NCBI GenBank assembly: GCA_913046215.1
Contig: CAJWRJ010000011.1
Coordinates: 1-48,579, forward strand
DNA: 48,579 bases
Reading direction: 5' to 3'
Origin: an uncultured Legionellales bacterium
GTDB taxonomy: Bacteria > Pseudomonadota > Gammaproteobacteria > Eutrophobiales > Eutrophobiaceae
This document shows positions 8,759-20,869 of the stretch, one piece after another. A program made the translations under genes and the position numbers. The notes beneath the pieces are model-generated. The model had not been told where the DNA came from and made no database searches. It saw only the letters and a list, made by a program, of their open reading frames with translations. How positions within the stretch are numbered: position 1 is the stretch's first letter; each line of letters opens with the position of its first letter.

Positions 8759-9730
8759 TTATTGATTTAATTTGCTGGGCTTAATTCCTAAACGCTCTAG
8801 TAATTGACGATCTTGGTTTAACTGAGGATTGTCTGTAGTTAAAAGTTTTTCTCCATAAAAAATTGAGTTGGCGCCCGCAAGATAACATAGGGCCTGCATT
8901 TCATCGGACATATCATTTCTTCCAGCTGAAAGTCTTATATACGACCTAGGCATCATAATTCTTGCTGCAGCAATTATCCTCACAAACTCTATAGGATCTG
9001 CAGCCTCAGCATCGTTCAGTGGCGTCCCTTCCACTTTTACAAGCATGTTTATCGGAACGCTTTCCGGGTGACTGGGCATATTTGCAAGCGTCAACAAAAA
9101 GCCCGCTCTGTCTTCGGAGCTCTCGCCCATTCCAATGATGCCGCCACAACAAACACTGATGCCCGCCTCTCTCACATTATCAAGAGTTGCAAGACGTTCG
9201 TTATAGTCTCTGGTGCTGATTATTTTCGTATAGTATTCCGGAGAGCTGTCTATATTGTGATTATAATAATCAAGCCCCGCGTCTTTTAGTTGTCTGGCCT
9301 GATCTGATGACAACATGCCAAGCGTCACACAGGACTCCATGTTCATGTCTTTGATAACTTTAATCATTGAAACAACACTATCTAAGTCTTTTTGTTTTGG
9401 TTGTCGCCATGCCGCGCCCATGCAAAAACGGCTAGCGCCTTTATTTTTAGCAAGCGAAGCTTGGGAAACAACCTCCTCAATGGTAGCTAACTTTTCTGCA
9501 CGCACTCCTGTTTGATATCTTGCGCTTTGTGGACAATATGCACAGTCCTCGGGGCACCCTCCGGTTTTTATATTCATAAGCGTGCTAAGTTGCACTTTGT
9601 TGGGGTCAAAGTTTTGTCTGTGAATTCGTTGTGCAGAATGCACTAAATCATTAAAAGGCTGCCTCAACAAATTTAATGTTTCTTTTGAAGTCCAGTCATG
9701 CCTTACTAACGGGGACTTAAACATATGCAT
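8759..9730 (-). CDS. bioB: Biotin synthase (radical SAM)
   Basis: Inserts sulfur into dethiobiotin to make biotin, using a radical-SAM 4Fe-4S cluster and an auxiliary 2Fe-2S cluster. The radical SAM cysteines C59, C63 and C66 are in [14 protein letters not shown]. Downstream conserved blocks include [21 protein letters not shown] and FYGEKLLTT. The 323-residue length is typical. The start at 9730 (MHMFK) sits about 9 bp after an AGGGAG ribosome-binding sequence; the second Met, 6 bp further in, is an alternative. It is the first gene of bioBFHCD. A BirA-type operator lies directly upstream, so transcription is likely repressed when biotin is plentiful. Confidence 0.97.
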   Translation of the reverse strand: MHMFKSPLVRHDWTSKETLNLLRQPFNDLVHSAQRIHRQNFDPNKVQLSTLMNIKTGGCPEDCAYCPQSARYQTGVRAEKLATIEEVVSQASLAKNKGASRFCMGAAWRQPKQKDLDSVVSMIKVIKDMNMESCVTLGMLSSDQARQLKDAGLDYYNHNIDSSPEYYTKIISTRDYNERLATLDNVREAGISVCCGGIIGMGESSEDRAGFLLTLANMPSHPESVPINMLVKVEGTPLNDAEAADPIEFVRIIAAARIMMPRSYIRLSAGRNDMSDEMQALCYLAGANSIFYGEKLLTTDNPQLNQDRQLLERLGIKPSKLNQ

Positions 9731-9743
9731 GTTAATTTGCTCC

Positions 9744-9776
9744 CTGTAAACTTTTTAATTAGTAATAGGTTAACAA
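9744..9776. promoter_or_regulatory. Putative BirA operator before bioB
   Basis: The plus strand reads CTGTAAACT, then 15 bases, then GGTTAACAA. The established proteobacterial BirA operator is TTGTAAACC-N14-16-GGTTTACAA, so 15 of 18 arm positions match, with the expected spacing and direct placement ahead of bioB. It overlaps the likely -10 region, and one end reaches the ribosome-binding sequence. Binding is inferred; it predicts that this organism's BirA carries a DNA-binding domain. Confidence 0.72.
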
Positions 9777-9789
9777 CATTCTAAAACAA
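9762..9789 (-). promoter_or_regulatory. Putative sigma-70 promoter of the bio operon
   Basis: On the minus strand TTGTTT (9784-9789) is followed after 16 bases by TATTAC (9762-9767). The -10 box lies within the spacer of the BirA operator, so repressor binding would block polymerase. The boxes are weak matches and the call depends on this overlap. Confidence 0.4.
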
Positions 9790-9822
9790 ATGTTTGTAAA
9801 AATTTGATCTGCTGGGGCTGGT

Positions 9823-13339
<3,517 letters not shown>

Positions 13340-13340
13340 T

Positions 13341-14441
13341 TTACAGCTTCATTGGCATTACCACGTACTGACAACAGGATTCTTTTTCTGGAAGTATCAA
13401 ACAGCTGCTGTTCGGGTTTAAAACACTCAATATTACTTTTTTTGTTTTTATGGTTTTGAGTGCGTCTTTTAGATATTCAACGTTAAACCCGATCTCCATC
13501 TCTTCTCCTTGATACTCTACCGCCAGCTCCTCGTCCGCTTCTTCTTTCTCTGGGTTGTGTGCCGTCAAACTAAGCGCATCTTTACCAAACGCAATTCTTA
13601 CGCCGCGGTATTTTTCGTTGGATAAAATTGACACTCTTTCTAAGCTGTTTTTTAAGGCCTCTCTATCAGCGAGCGTGGCTGTGCTGCTGGGTTCAGGCAC
13701 AACCTTCTTGTAATCAGGAAATTTCCCGTCGATCAGTTTGCTTGTAAAAGATAGGCTGCCTGTTGTAATTTGTATGTGGTTCTTGCTTACGCTTACATTA
13801 ACCTCGCTTTTTGCTGAATGAAGAAGCTTTACTAGCTCAGTTACCGCTTTTCTTGGAACGATTATCTGTTTTACATTGCTTAATGAGGCGTTGATTTTTG
13901 TCTCGTCAAATGCGAGGCGATGTCCGTCTGTAGCTACTGCTACAAGCTTGTCGCCTGAAATTTCCAACAAAAGGCCGTTTAGATAATAACGAACATCCTG
14001 CTGTGCCATTGCAAATTCTGTGTTGGCCAGCAACTCCGTTAGTTTCTTCTGATCGACACTGAAATCTACAGTTTCATCAACCACATCGACCAAAGGGAAC
14101 TCTTGTGCTGGCAGTGTTGCTAATGTAAATCTGCTTTTTCCTGACTTTATTAGCGTTTTGTTTTCTTTAATATTAAATTCGAGTTCAGCGCCATCGGGGG
14201 ATAAACGGCATATGTCTAATATTTTTTTTGCCGGCAGAGTCAGTCTCGTGCTTTGGTCTAGTTTCGCAGAAACCTCTACAACGAGCTCAACTTCCATGTC
14301 TGTTGCGGTTATTGTGAACGATTCGGGTTTAATATCGAAAAGCAAATTAGATAAGATAGGCAGAGTTTGTCTGCGATCAACGATACCGCTTAGTGCTTGA
14401 AGCGCCGGTAAAAGCTCATTTCTATTAATATTAAAATTCAT
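13341..14441 (-). CDS. dnaN: DNA polymerase III beta subunit (sliding clamp)
   Basis: Ring-shaped processivity clamp for DNA polymerase III. The 366 residues match E. coli DnaN (366). The N-terminus MNFNINRNELLPALQALSGIV, the central YYLNGLLLE and ATDGHRLAF blocks, and the C-terminal YVVMPMKL are family signatures; the last forms part of the partner-binding cleft. An AAGG sequence lies 9 bp before the ATG. It follows dnaA by 191 bp, a gap that contains DnaA boxes, and precedes recF by 1 bp. Confidence 0.98.
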   Translation of the reverse strand: MNFNINRNELLPALQALSGIVDRRQTLPILSNLLFDIKPESFTITATDMEVELVVEVSAKLDQSTRLTLPAKKILDICRLSPDGAELEFNIKENKTLIKSGKSRFTLATLPAQEFPLVDVVDETVDFSVDQKKLTELLANTEFAMAQQDVRYYLNGLLLEISGDKLVAVATDGHRLAFDETKINASLSNVKQIIVPRKAVTELVKLLHSAKSEVNVSVSKNHIQITTGSLSFTSKLIDGKFPDYKKVVPEPSSTATLADREALKNSLERVSILSNEKYRGVRIAFGKDALSLTAHNPEKEEADEELAVEYQGEEMEIGFNVEYLKDALKTIKTKKVILSVLNPNSSCLILPEKESCCQYVVMPMKL

Positions 14442-14548
14442 ATATATATACCTTATTATTACTACTATTAGCTACTTAAAAATGTGTGAATATAATAAAA
14501 TATCCATTTAAATCATATATTTAAGTCTTATTTTTGCCATTAAAAATT

Positions 14549-14557
14549 TGTGGATAA
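14549..14557 (-). promoter_or_regulatory. DnaA box, perfect consensus
   Basis: The minus strand reads TTATCCACA, an exact DnaA box, within the AT-rich dnaA-dnaN gap. Confidence 0.7.
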
Positions 14558-14615
14558 CTTTGTTTTATTTGTTTATATCCTGTTAATCTAATTGTGTAAA
14601 AACCTGATTGGATTT

Positions 14616-14624
14616 TTTTCCACA
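14616..14624 (+). promoter_or_regulatory. DnaA box-like sequence, one mismatch
   Basis: TTTTCCACA differs from TTATCCACA at the third base. It lies 9 bp beyond the dnaA stop and 58 bp from the perfect box. Confidence 0.4.
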
Positions 14625-14632
14625 AGCATTAT

Positions 14633-15988
14633 TCAGTTTGTTAGAGTGTTTGATAAATTTATGTAGTCCTCATCAACGCGACTTTCTGTTTCTCTTAATT
14701 CTTTTATTTTTCTGTGAGCGTGTATTACTGTTGTGTGGTCTCTTCCACCAAAAGCATCTCCTATTTCCGGCAGACTATGATTTGTCAGATCTTTTGTGAT
14801 GGACATAGCTATTTGCCTGGGCCTTGTTATGGACCTGTTACGTTTTTTTGACAACAGGTCTGCTACTCTAATTTTATAATATTCCGCGGTAACTTTTTGA
14901 ATATTTTCTATGGTTACTTGCTTGTCTTGAATTTTCAACAAGTCGCGCAGCGCTCGCTTTGTAAAATCAAGAGTTATTGGTTCTCCCGTTAAGTTTGCAT
15001 TAGCTATTACGCGGTTTAGTGCGCCTTCGAGCTCGCGTATATTTGAGCGAAAGCGCTCTGCAATAAAGAAAGAAACATCATCCGCAAGAGATGTGTTCGA
15101 TTGAAGTGCCTTTTTTCTAACAATTGCGACTCTTGTTTCAAGCTCCGGCGGCTCTATTGCAACCGTTAAACCCCAGCCAAAGCGCGACTTTAGGCGGTCT
15201 TCCAGTCCGCTCACCTCTTTTGGGTAGCGATCACAGGTTAATACTATCTGATGCTGACCCTCTAAAAGGGCATTGAACGTATGAAAGAACTCTTCTTGAG
15301 ACCGCTCTTTTTTAGCAAAAAACTGAATATCGTCAATAAGCAACACGTTTAATGAACGGTAATAACGCTTAAATTGATTGATTTTGTTGTGTTGAAGAGC
15401 GCTAACCATGTCTGCAACAAATCTTTCGGAATGCAAATAAGCTATTTTTGAAGAAGGGTCCTTTTCCATTGCCTGCCAACCAATTGCATGCATCAAGTGT
15501 GTTTTTCCAAGACCAACACCGCCACAAATAAACAGCGGATTATAAGCTCCGCCTGGGTTTTCAGAGACTTGAATCGAGGCTGCTCTCGCTAGTTGGTTTG
15601 AGTTACCTTCAACGAAAGCCTTGAAAGTGAAAGATGAGTTAAGATTGTTTGAGCTGTTTTTTACTGGGCGATCTGTTGATGTTTTGTTAGATATGGTCGA
15701 CTTAAATTCTTGCGCGCGCACCTTGTTTTCAGTTTTAGGTTCTCGGCTGCCGACGTCAAGACTGACCAAAACTTTTTCTTTGTTGGGGTGTGAGTTTGAA
15801 AGAAGCTCTTGAATTCTTGATAGGTAGCGTTCACTTATCCAGTCTTGTACGAAACGGTTTGGTGCAAGCAAACGAACAGACCCGTTTTTTTCGATTACAT
15901 GCAGAGGCCTTATCCATGTGTCAAACTGTTGAGTTGAAAGCTCGCCCTCGAGCTGTTCCAAACAGTGTTTCCATGGAGTTGTTTCCAC
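14633..15988 (-). CDS. dnaA: Chromosomal replication initiator DnaA
   Basis: AAA+ initiator that binds DnaA boxes and opens oriC. Counting from TTG at 15991, Walker A is GGVGLGKT (157-164), Walker B is LLIDDIQFF (around 220), and the C-terminal DNA-binding domain ends with the signature [16 protein letters not shown] chose the GTG at 15988, one codon later than the longest frame. A GAGGG sequence sits about 7 bp before this GTG but too close to the TTG. Also, the resulting [10 protein letters not shown] aligns tryptophan with position 6 of E. coli DnaA (MSLSLW), which itself starts with GTG. The linker domain II (about 85-120) is rich in Ser, Asn, Thr and Lys. A DnaA box in its promoter suggests autoregulation. 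Confidence 0.97.
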   Translation of the reverse strand: METTPWKHCLEQLEGELSTQQFDTWIRPLHVIEKNGSVRLLAPNRFVQDWISERYLSRIQELLSNSHPNKEKVLVSLDVGSREPKTENKVRAQEFKSTISNKTSTDRPVKNSSNNLNSSFTFKAFVEGNSNQLARAASIQVSENPGGAYNPLFICGGVGLGKTHLMHAIGWQAMEKDPSSKIAYLHSERFVADMVSALQHNKINQFKRYYRSLNVLLIDDIQFFAKKERSQEEFFHTFNALLEGQHQIVLTCDRYPKEVSGLEDRLKSRFGWGLTVAIEPPELETRVAIVRKKALQSNTSLADDVSFFIAERFRSNIRELEGALNRVIANANLTGEPITLDFTKRALRDLLKIQDKQVTIENIQKVTAEYYKIRVADLLSKKRNRSITRPRQIAMSITKDLTNHSLPEIGDAFGGRDHTTVIHAHRKIKELRETESRVDEDYINLSNTLTN

Positions 15989-16027
15989 CAAATGCCCTCA
16001 TTGAAAAAATTACGGAGAAGCGCTAAT

Positions 16028-16057
16028 TTTATACCCGTTGAAAATAGTTATCCACAA
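16028..16057 (-). promoter_or_regulatory. Putative dnaA promoter overlapped by a DnaA box
   Basis: The minus strand has TTGTGG (16052-16057), an 18-bp spacer and TATAAA (16028-16033). The DnaA box covers the -35 element, so DnaA could repress its own gene. Confidence 0.5.
16048..16056 (+). promoter_or_regulatory. DnaA box, perfect consensus
   Basis: TTATCCACA on the plus strand, upstream of dnaA and overlapping its likely -35 box. Confidence 0.7.
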
Positions 16058-16091
16058 CAACAAAAACATTTTTATAAAAACAGGATATAAA

Positions 16092-16121
16092 TTGACATGA
16101 TCGTCATGGCAACAGTAACAT
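16092..16121 (+). promoter_or_regulatory. Putative rpmH promoter
   Basis: TTGACA (16092-16097), an 18-bp spacer and TAACAT (16116-16121) lie 43 bp before the rpmH ATG. A 13-bp perfect inverted repeat, CATGATCGTCATG (16096-16108), overlaps the spacer and could be an operator. Confidence 0.55.
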
Positions 16122-16164
16122 ATGCGCCCTTTTTAATCTAAATTGCACCACAAGGTATTTAAGC

Positions 16165-16299
16165 ATGAAACAAACTTACCAACCAAGCAAACTTAAACGA
16201 AAAAGAAACCACGGGTTTCGTGCGAGAATGCAAAGCCGCTCAGGAAGACAAATTATAAAAGCAAGACGAAAAAAAGGAAGGAAACGTCTTTCGGCCTAA
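16165..16299 (+). CDS. rpmH: 50S ribosomal protein L34
   Basis: A 44-codon gene beginning [20 protein letters not shown] and ending [10 protein letters not shown]. This is the near-invariant sequence of L34, a very basic protein of the large ribosomal subunit. Length matches the usual 44-46 residues. AAGG stands 9 bp before the ATG. It heads the plus-strand rpmH-rnpA-yidD-yidC-mnmE run and is 14 bp from rnpA. Confidence 0.98.
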   Translation: MKQTYQPSKLKRKRNHGFRARMQSRSGRQIIKARRKKGRKRLSA

Positions 16300-16313
16300 A
16301 TAAGACAAACCAG

Positions 16314-16667
16314 ATGACGGCGTCTTATTTAAGAGAAGGTTTTCGTTTTTATAACAGGTTGCAGCGACCAACAGAGTTTGCCGCAGTTTTTGCGTCTAAT
16401 AACAAATCAAGTGATGAGGTCTTTTTGTTTTTAGCTAGAAAAAATGGCACAGACATTGCGCGCCTTGGGGTAACGGTTCCCAAAAGACACATCACAAAAG
16501 CGGTTGATCGTAATCGCGCGAAGCGCATTATAAGAGAAAGTTTTCGTTTACAAAAAAAGAAGCTAAAAGGAATGGACGTCGTGGTGCTCGTAAAAAAAGA
16601 AATTAATAAAAACAAATCTAAATACGCAGACGCTTTAAACAGACACTGGGAAAAAGTAACAGAGTGA
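16314..16667 (+). CDS. rnpA: Ribonuclease P protein component
   Basis: Protein subunit of RNase P, which with the RNA subunit removes 5' leaders from pre-tRNAs. The 117 residues contain the RNR signature in AVDRNRAKRIIRESFRL (around residues 63-79) and a strongly basic surface. No good ribosome-binding site precedes the ATG; coupling to rpmH translation is possible. The stop overlaps the GTG start of yidD (GTGA). Confidence 0.95.
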   Translation: MTASYLREGFRFYNRLQRPTEFAAVFASNNKSSDEVFLFLARKNGTDIARLGVTVPKRHITKAVDRNRAKRIIRESFRLQKKKLKGMDVVVLVKKEINKNKSKYADALNRHWEKVTE

Positions 16668-16897
16668 AAAAAACAATAATTACGCTCATTGTTTTCTATC
16701 AGCGATACATAAGCCCTTGTATGCGCCCTTGTTGTAGATTTTACCCAACATGCTCCGAATACACAAAAGAAGCTTTTGTTAATCACAAACCAACCAAAGC
16801 GCTTTTGCTTTCAGTAAAAAGAATCATTCGTTGCAACCCCTTCTTTGAAGGCGGGCTAGACTGTGTGCCGCAAAAAAATAAAAAAGAGACCGTATAA
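16664..16897 (+). CDS. yidD: Membrane protein insertion efficiency factor YidD
   Basis: Small protein thought to assist YidC-dependent membrane insertion. The 77 residues begin with a GTG codon that overlaps the rnpA stop. The family signature with its cysteines, YISPCMRPCCRFYPTCSEY, is at about residues 15-33, and NPFFEGGLDCVP is near the C-terminus. It overlaps the yidC start by one base (TAATG). The hydrophobic N-terminus fits a membrane-associated amphipathic helix. Confidence 0.95.
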   Translation: MKKTIITLIVFYQRYISPCMRPCCRFYPTCSEYTKEAFVNHKPTKALLLSVKRIIRCNPFFEGGLDCVPQKNKKETV

Positions 16898-18540
16898 TGG
16901 ATACCGCTCGCTTTTTACTTTTGATTTCACTTGGCCTGGTTTTAACTATGATTTATACAGCATGGTTAAAAGATTATGGGCCGTCAGGTCAAACTACATC
17001 GTCCTCTCTAGAAACCCCCGTCTTGCAAAGCGATAGCGTGCCTTTTGCCGAAGCTCCGGCGCTGGACATAGAGGAAAGCGGCATCCCTTTGTCTGCGAGC
17101 AAAACAGAAGAGAGCGAAGGAGAGAAAATAAGAGTGACAACAGATGTGCTCGATATAGAGATAAACACACGAGGAGGAACAATTGAGTATGCAGCATTAA
17201 AACAATATCCAGTGACCAAAAAAAATCCAACAAAAAAGATAATGCTGCTTCATAGAAAAAGCTCGGACTTTTTCTATGTAGTGCAGGGAGGGGTGCTGTC
17301 GAAAGGCAACGCTATCACGCCCGAAACATATTTTTATGTTGAAAAAACAAACTATGCTATCGAAAACGAGGATAGCATCACTGTGCCTTTGTACTTTAAT
17401 TCCGAAGACGGAATTAAAGTAACAAAGAATATAACTTTTTATAAGGGACAGTATGTTGCTGACATTGATTATGAAATAAACAATCAGTCACAAGATAATT
17501 GGACAGGAAGGGCCTACGGAGAAATAAATCGCACCAAACAAAAAGAACAGGAATCAAGACTTTTATATACCTACACAGGCGCGGTTATATCTACACCAAA
17601 AAATCGGTACGAAAAAATTAGCTTTGACGATATTGATGATGAGGAAGAAAAAGTTTTAGCGGATAATGGGTGGGCTGCGATGCTGCAACATTATTTTTTA
17701 ACCGCGCTAATTCCCAAAGAAAAAGAAGAGACGTACACATATTACACGCGAAAAGGAAGCTCTAAAAATTATATTGTTGGGGCAGCATTGCCTACAAAAA
17801 ATATTGCGCCAGGCGAGATCATAGGATTTTCTCATCGAGCCTATTTTGGACCTAAGACTCAAAAAGAAATTGAAAAGATTGCAGAAGGTTTGAGCCTAAC
17901 GGTTGATTATGGAATTTTTTGGTTTATTGCAAAGCCGCTATATTGGTTACTGGACTACATAAACACATTTACTAAAAATTGGGGCTGGTCTATTGTTTTA
18001 GTTACAGTCTTTCTAAAATTACTTTTTTATAAATTATCAGCAGCAGGCTATCGTTCAATGGCAAACATGAGAAGAGTTCAGCCAAGACTAATTGCTATTA
18101 AAGAGCGGCATAAAGATGATCGCGCACAACTCAATAAAGCAATGATGGATATATATAAAAAAGAAAAAATAAACCCTCTTGGCGGGTGCTTTCCAATTCT
18201 TGTACAAATCCCGGTTTTCATTTCCTTGTATTGGGTGCTGCTCGAGAGTGTTGAATTGAGACAGGCCGAGTTTATTTTATGGATAGATGATCTTTCTATT
18301 GCCGACCCATTCTTTGTGCTGCCATTGTTAATGGGAATAACAATGTTCTTGCAACAAAAGCTTAATCCTGCGCCAATGGATCCAATACAAGCAAAAGTTA
18401 TGGCGGTTTTGCCCGTAGTGTTCACAGTGTTTTTTGCATTTTTCCCTGCAGGATTAGTCTTGTATTGGGTTGCAAACAATGTTCTTTCAATAGTCCAGCA
18501 ATGGGCGATAACTCGTAGTATAGAAAAAAATACCTCGTAG
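16897..18540 (+). CDS. yidC: Membrane protein insertase YidC
   Basis: Inner-membrane insertase working alone or with SecYEG. At 547 residues it matches E. coli YidC (548). It has an N-terminal helix (about 4-23), a large periplasmic beta-supersandwich domain (about 60-340), and the conserved C-terminal core with five membrane helices. The core includes INTFTKNWGWSIVLVTVFLK, a cytoplasmic hairpin around NPLGGCFPILVQIPVFISLY, and VLYWVANNVLSIVQQW. The positively charged groove residue is likely R380 in KLSAAGYRSMANM. It is translationally coupled to yidD. Confidence 0.97.
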   Translation: MDTARFLLLISLGLVLTMIYTAWLKDYGPSGQTTSSSLETPVLQSDSVPFAEAPALDIEESGIPLSASKTEESEGEKIRVTTDVLDIEINTRGGTIEYAALKQYPVTKKNPTKKIMLLHRKSSDFFYVVQGGVLSKGNAITPETYFYVEKTNYAIENEDSITVPLYFNSEDGIKVTKNITFYKGQYVADIDYEINNQSQDNWTGRAYGEINRTKQKEQESRLLYTYTGAVISTPKNRYEKISFDDIDDEEEKVLADNGWAAMLQHYFLTALIPKEKEETYTYYTRKGSSKNYIVGAALPTKNIAPGEIIGFSHRAYFGPKTQKEIEKIAEGLSLTVDYGIFWFIAKPLYWLLDYINTFTKNWGWSIVLVTVFLKLLFYKLSAAGYRSMANMRRVQPRLIAIKERHKDDRAQLNKAMMDIYKKEKINPLGGCFPILVQIPVFISLYWVLLESVELRQAEFILWIDDLSIADPFFVLPLLMGITMFLQQKLNPAPMDPIQAKVMAVLPVVFTVFFAFFPAGLVLYWVANNVLSIVQQWAITRSIEKNTS

Positions 18541-18572
18541 AATAATGCGAAGCGATTTGCTTTGGTATTTAA

Positions 18573-19916
18573 ATGTTAGAACATAAAGAAACAATAGCGG
18601 CGATTTCAACTCCAACAGGACGAGCAGGTATCGGCGCAATCCGTGTTTCTGGCAAAAATAGTAAAAAGATTTATCAGGCATTAACAGGCTCTAAGCCCGA
18701 ACATAAAAGGGCGCAGTATGTTTCATTCGTTTCTTCATCTAGCGAAATTATTGATAAAGGGGTCTCGTTGTTTTTCAAAGGACCGTCATCATATACGGGC
18801 GAAGATGTCATGGAATGTTTTACTCACGGAAGTCGTTTCATATTAGATGCGCTGCTACAGGAAATTATTGTTTTAGGCGCAAGGCCAGCTTCTCCAGGAG
18901 AATTTACACAAAGAGCTTTTTTAAATGGAAAAATAGATTTAATACAAGCTGAGGCGGTTGCTGATTTAATAGATAGCAATTCGAAAATTGCAGCTAGAAG
19001 CGCGTTACAATCAATGCAGGGTGTTTTTTCAGACAAAATTTTTGCATTGAAAGCAAAAATAATTGAAACGAGAGCGCTAATCGAGGCAATGTTAGATTTC
19101 CCTGACGAGGAGGGTACTGAAATTGATGCTGTGCCGGCAATTAATAATATAAAGTGGTGCATAAATTCAATCAATCAGCTGCTAGCAAAAACTAAAACGG
19201 GCCGAATGTTAAACAAAGCCCCCACAATTGCAATTGTGGGCAAACCAAACGCAGGAAAATCAACATTAATAAATTTTCTTTCTGGCGCTAATCCGGCAAT
19301 AGTTTCTAATACACCAGGAACTACCCGAGACCTTATTAGAGAGCCCGTTCTTTTGAGGGAACAGCCAGCAGTTCTTGTGGATACTGCCGGAATACAAAAC
19401 ACAGATAACCCTATTGAACAAGAAGGTGTTGATAGGACTTTTAAAATGCTTGAACAAGCAGACCTTATTTTGTGTCTTGTTGATATCGGCGCTGATAATC
19501 AAGGCTTTCAAGAACAAATAAAAGACGCGGCATCAGATATAGATTGTATTTTTGTAAAAAATAAAATTGATTTATATAAAAATATAGAAGCAGATGATAC
19601 GACCACCAATTCCGAGCTTGTTATCTCAGCTAAAACTGGAGAGGGCATAGAAAGATTGATAGATAAAATTTGTTCATTGCTTAATCTTACTGGCGAAGAA
19701 GACATAATCTTCGCAAGACAAAGACACATCGATGCGCTTAGCAGGATCCAGGCGCACATGAAAGAGGCGCTAACCAACATAGATGAAAAAGCAGGCATGG
19801 AGATCGTAGCTGAATCATTTAGACGAAGTTTGCATGAATTCGACACAGTAATTGGCAAGACAACCACTGATGATATTTTAGAAAATATATTTTCAAGGTT
19901 TTGTATTGGCAAATAA
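18573..19916 (+). CDS. mnmE: tRNA modification GTPase MnmE
   Basis: With MnmG it forms the 5-carboxymethylaminomethyl group on U34 of certain tRNAs. Of 447 residues, the N-terminal formyl-THF-binding domain covers about 1-120, with EDVMECFTHG and GARPASPGEFTQRAFLNGK. The G domain, inserted in a helical domain, has the P-loop GKPNAGKS (223-230), switch residues TPGTTRD, and DTAG (270-273). The C-terminal FCIGK holds the catalytic cysteine C444. Its usual partner mnmG is not adjacent here; a GT9 gene follows immediately. Confidence 0.97.
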   Translation: MLEHKETIAAISTPTGRAGIGAIRVSGKNSKKIYQALTGSKPEHKRAQYVSFVSSSSEIIDKGVSLFFKGPSSYTGEDVMECFTHGSRFILDALLQEIIVLGARPASPGEFTQRAFLNGKIDLIQAEAVADLIDSNSKIAARSALQSMQGVFSDKIFALKAKIIETRALIEAMLDFPDEEGTEIDAVPAINNIKWCINSINQLLAKTKTGRMLNKAPTIAIVGKPNAGKSTLINFLSGANPAIVSNTPGTTRDLIREPVLLREQPAVLVDTAGIQNTDNPIEQEGVDRTFKMLEQADLILCLVDIGADNQGFQEQIKDAASDIDCIFVKNKIDLYKNIEADDTTTNSELVISAKTGEGIERLIDKICSLLNLTGEEDIIFARQRHIDALSRIQAHMKEALTNIDEKAGMEIVAESFRRSLHEFDTVIGKTTTDDILENIFSRFCIGK

Positions 19917-19942
19917 CGAATAACGTTTTACGCTATTTGTTA

Positions 19943-20869
19943 ATGAATAATCCAATGCCAGCATATAGAAAAAAAATACTTTTTATCGGATTAAGCTGCG
20001 TTGGAGATGTTGTTATGACATCTCCGATTTTAGGCATTCTTCATGAAAAATTTCCAAATGCAATTATTGATGTTGTCGCAGACTATAGGTCCAAAAACCT
20101 ATATGAGAACCTTCCCGGCCTTGGAAAGATTTTTTTAAAAAATAAAGGCCATTTTCTGCGGGGTATCCCAGCCTTAATTAGACAATTGTGGGCGACAAAA
20201 TACGATATAATTGTTGATGTAAGAACTGACGGTCTTTCATATTTATTGCGTGCTGAAAAGAGATATACAAAAATGTTCGCAAGAAGTTACGGAGAGCATG
20301 CTGTTGAAGCACTAATGGGAGTTATATTTTCCTTGCATGGCGAAAATAAAGTTCCAGATACCAGTATTTGGTTAAGTGAAAAAGAGAGAAAAAAAGCTAA
20401 TATGCAACTATCTTTTTTTAGTAATAAAGACAGACTGTTGGCAGTTTGTGCAGGAGATGTTAGAAGACCCAATAAGTGTTGGTCTTCAAACAAACTCATT
20501 GAATTAATAAATAAATACGAAAAAAAATTTACAGGGGTGCTTTTTTTAGGAGGCGAGCTAGACAAAGAAAGAACATTGGAGGTTGCCGACAAAATAGGGA
20601 TACAGAACCTTAACACAATAGGTAGCAGTCTTTTGGAGTCAGCAGCATTCTTGGAAAATTCAATTCTTTTTCTGGGGCCAGATTCTGGCCTTGGTCATAT
20701 TGCAAGCGCTGTAAATACACCAGTAGTCAGCATGTTTAGTGTAGACAGCCCTAAACGCTGTCGTCCATGGGGTAAAAATGTTATTTGTTTAGAAGGAAAA
20801 AATAAGGATGCTAGAAATATACTAATTACAGATGTTGATAATGCGATTAAGGAAATTGTAAATGAATGA
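19943..20869 (+). CDS. Glycosyltransferase family 9 (heptosyltransferase-like)
   Basis: GT-B fold enzyme of the ADP-heptose:LPS heptosyltransferase family, expected to add a sugar to the LPS inner core at the cytoplasmic face. Signatures: KILFIGLSCVGDVVMTSP at the N-terminus, VCAGDVRRPNKCW mid-protein, and FLGPDSGLGHIASAVNTPVV near the C-terminus (nucleotide-sugar site). The frame is open from an ATG at 19901, which would overlap mnmE by 16 bp and has an AAGG at good spacing. I prefer 19943 (MNNPMPAYRKK) because GT9 proteins begin just before the KILFI strand; 19955 is also possible. The 3' end overlaps the next gene by 8 bp. The exact sugar donor is unknown. Confidence 0.85.
   Translation: MNNPMPAYRKKILFIGLSCVGDVVMTSPILGILHEKFPNAIIDVVADYRSKNLYENLPGLGKIFLKNKGHFLRGIPALIRQLWATKYDIIVDVRTDGLSYLLRAEKRYTKMFARSYGEHAVEALMGVIFSLHGENKVPDTSIWLSEKERKKANMQLSFFSNKDRLLAVCAGDVRRPNKCWSSNKLIELINKYEKKFTGVLFLGGELDKERTLEVADKIGIQNLNTIGSSLLESAAFLENSILFLGPDSGLGHIASAVNTPVVSMFSVDSPKRCRPWGKNVICLEGKNKDARNILITDVDNAIKEIVNE

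Larger units (their letters stand above)
14442..14632. other. dnaA-dnaN intergenic region, possible part of oriC
   Basis: This is the longest gene-free stretch of the window (191 bp). It is strongly AT-rich, with an ATATATATAT run near dnaN, and holds one perfect DnaA box (14549-14557) and one single-mismatch box (14616-14624). These are ingredients of a bacterial origin, but the number of boxes is small. It must also carry the leader or promoter of dnaN. Confidence 0.4.
15992..16164. other. dnaA-rpmH divergent intergenic region, origin candidate
   Basis: This gap separates the minus-strand dnaA block from the plus-strand rpmH block, so both arms run away from it. It contains a perfect DnaA box, opposing promoters for dnaA and rpmH, and AT-rich runs around 16060-16092. 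In many gammaproteobacteria oriC lies at or near dnaA. Only one consensus box is seen, so the exact origin is uncertain. Confidence 0.4.

Noticed and set aside
16349-16786. 145-codon minus-strand open frame over rnpA and yidD
   Set aside because: It covers two well supported genes on the other strand and shows no domain.
18078-18479. 133-codon minus-strand open frame inside yidC
   Set aside because: Shadow of the conserved yidC core; residue pattern is that of a reversed membrane-helix gene and matches no family.
19508-19912. 134-codon minus-strand open frame inside mnmE
   Set aside because: Antisense to the G domain of MnmE, with no independent support.
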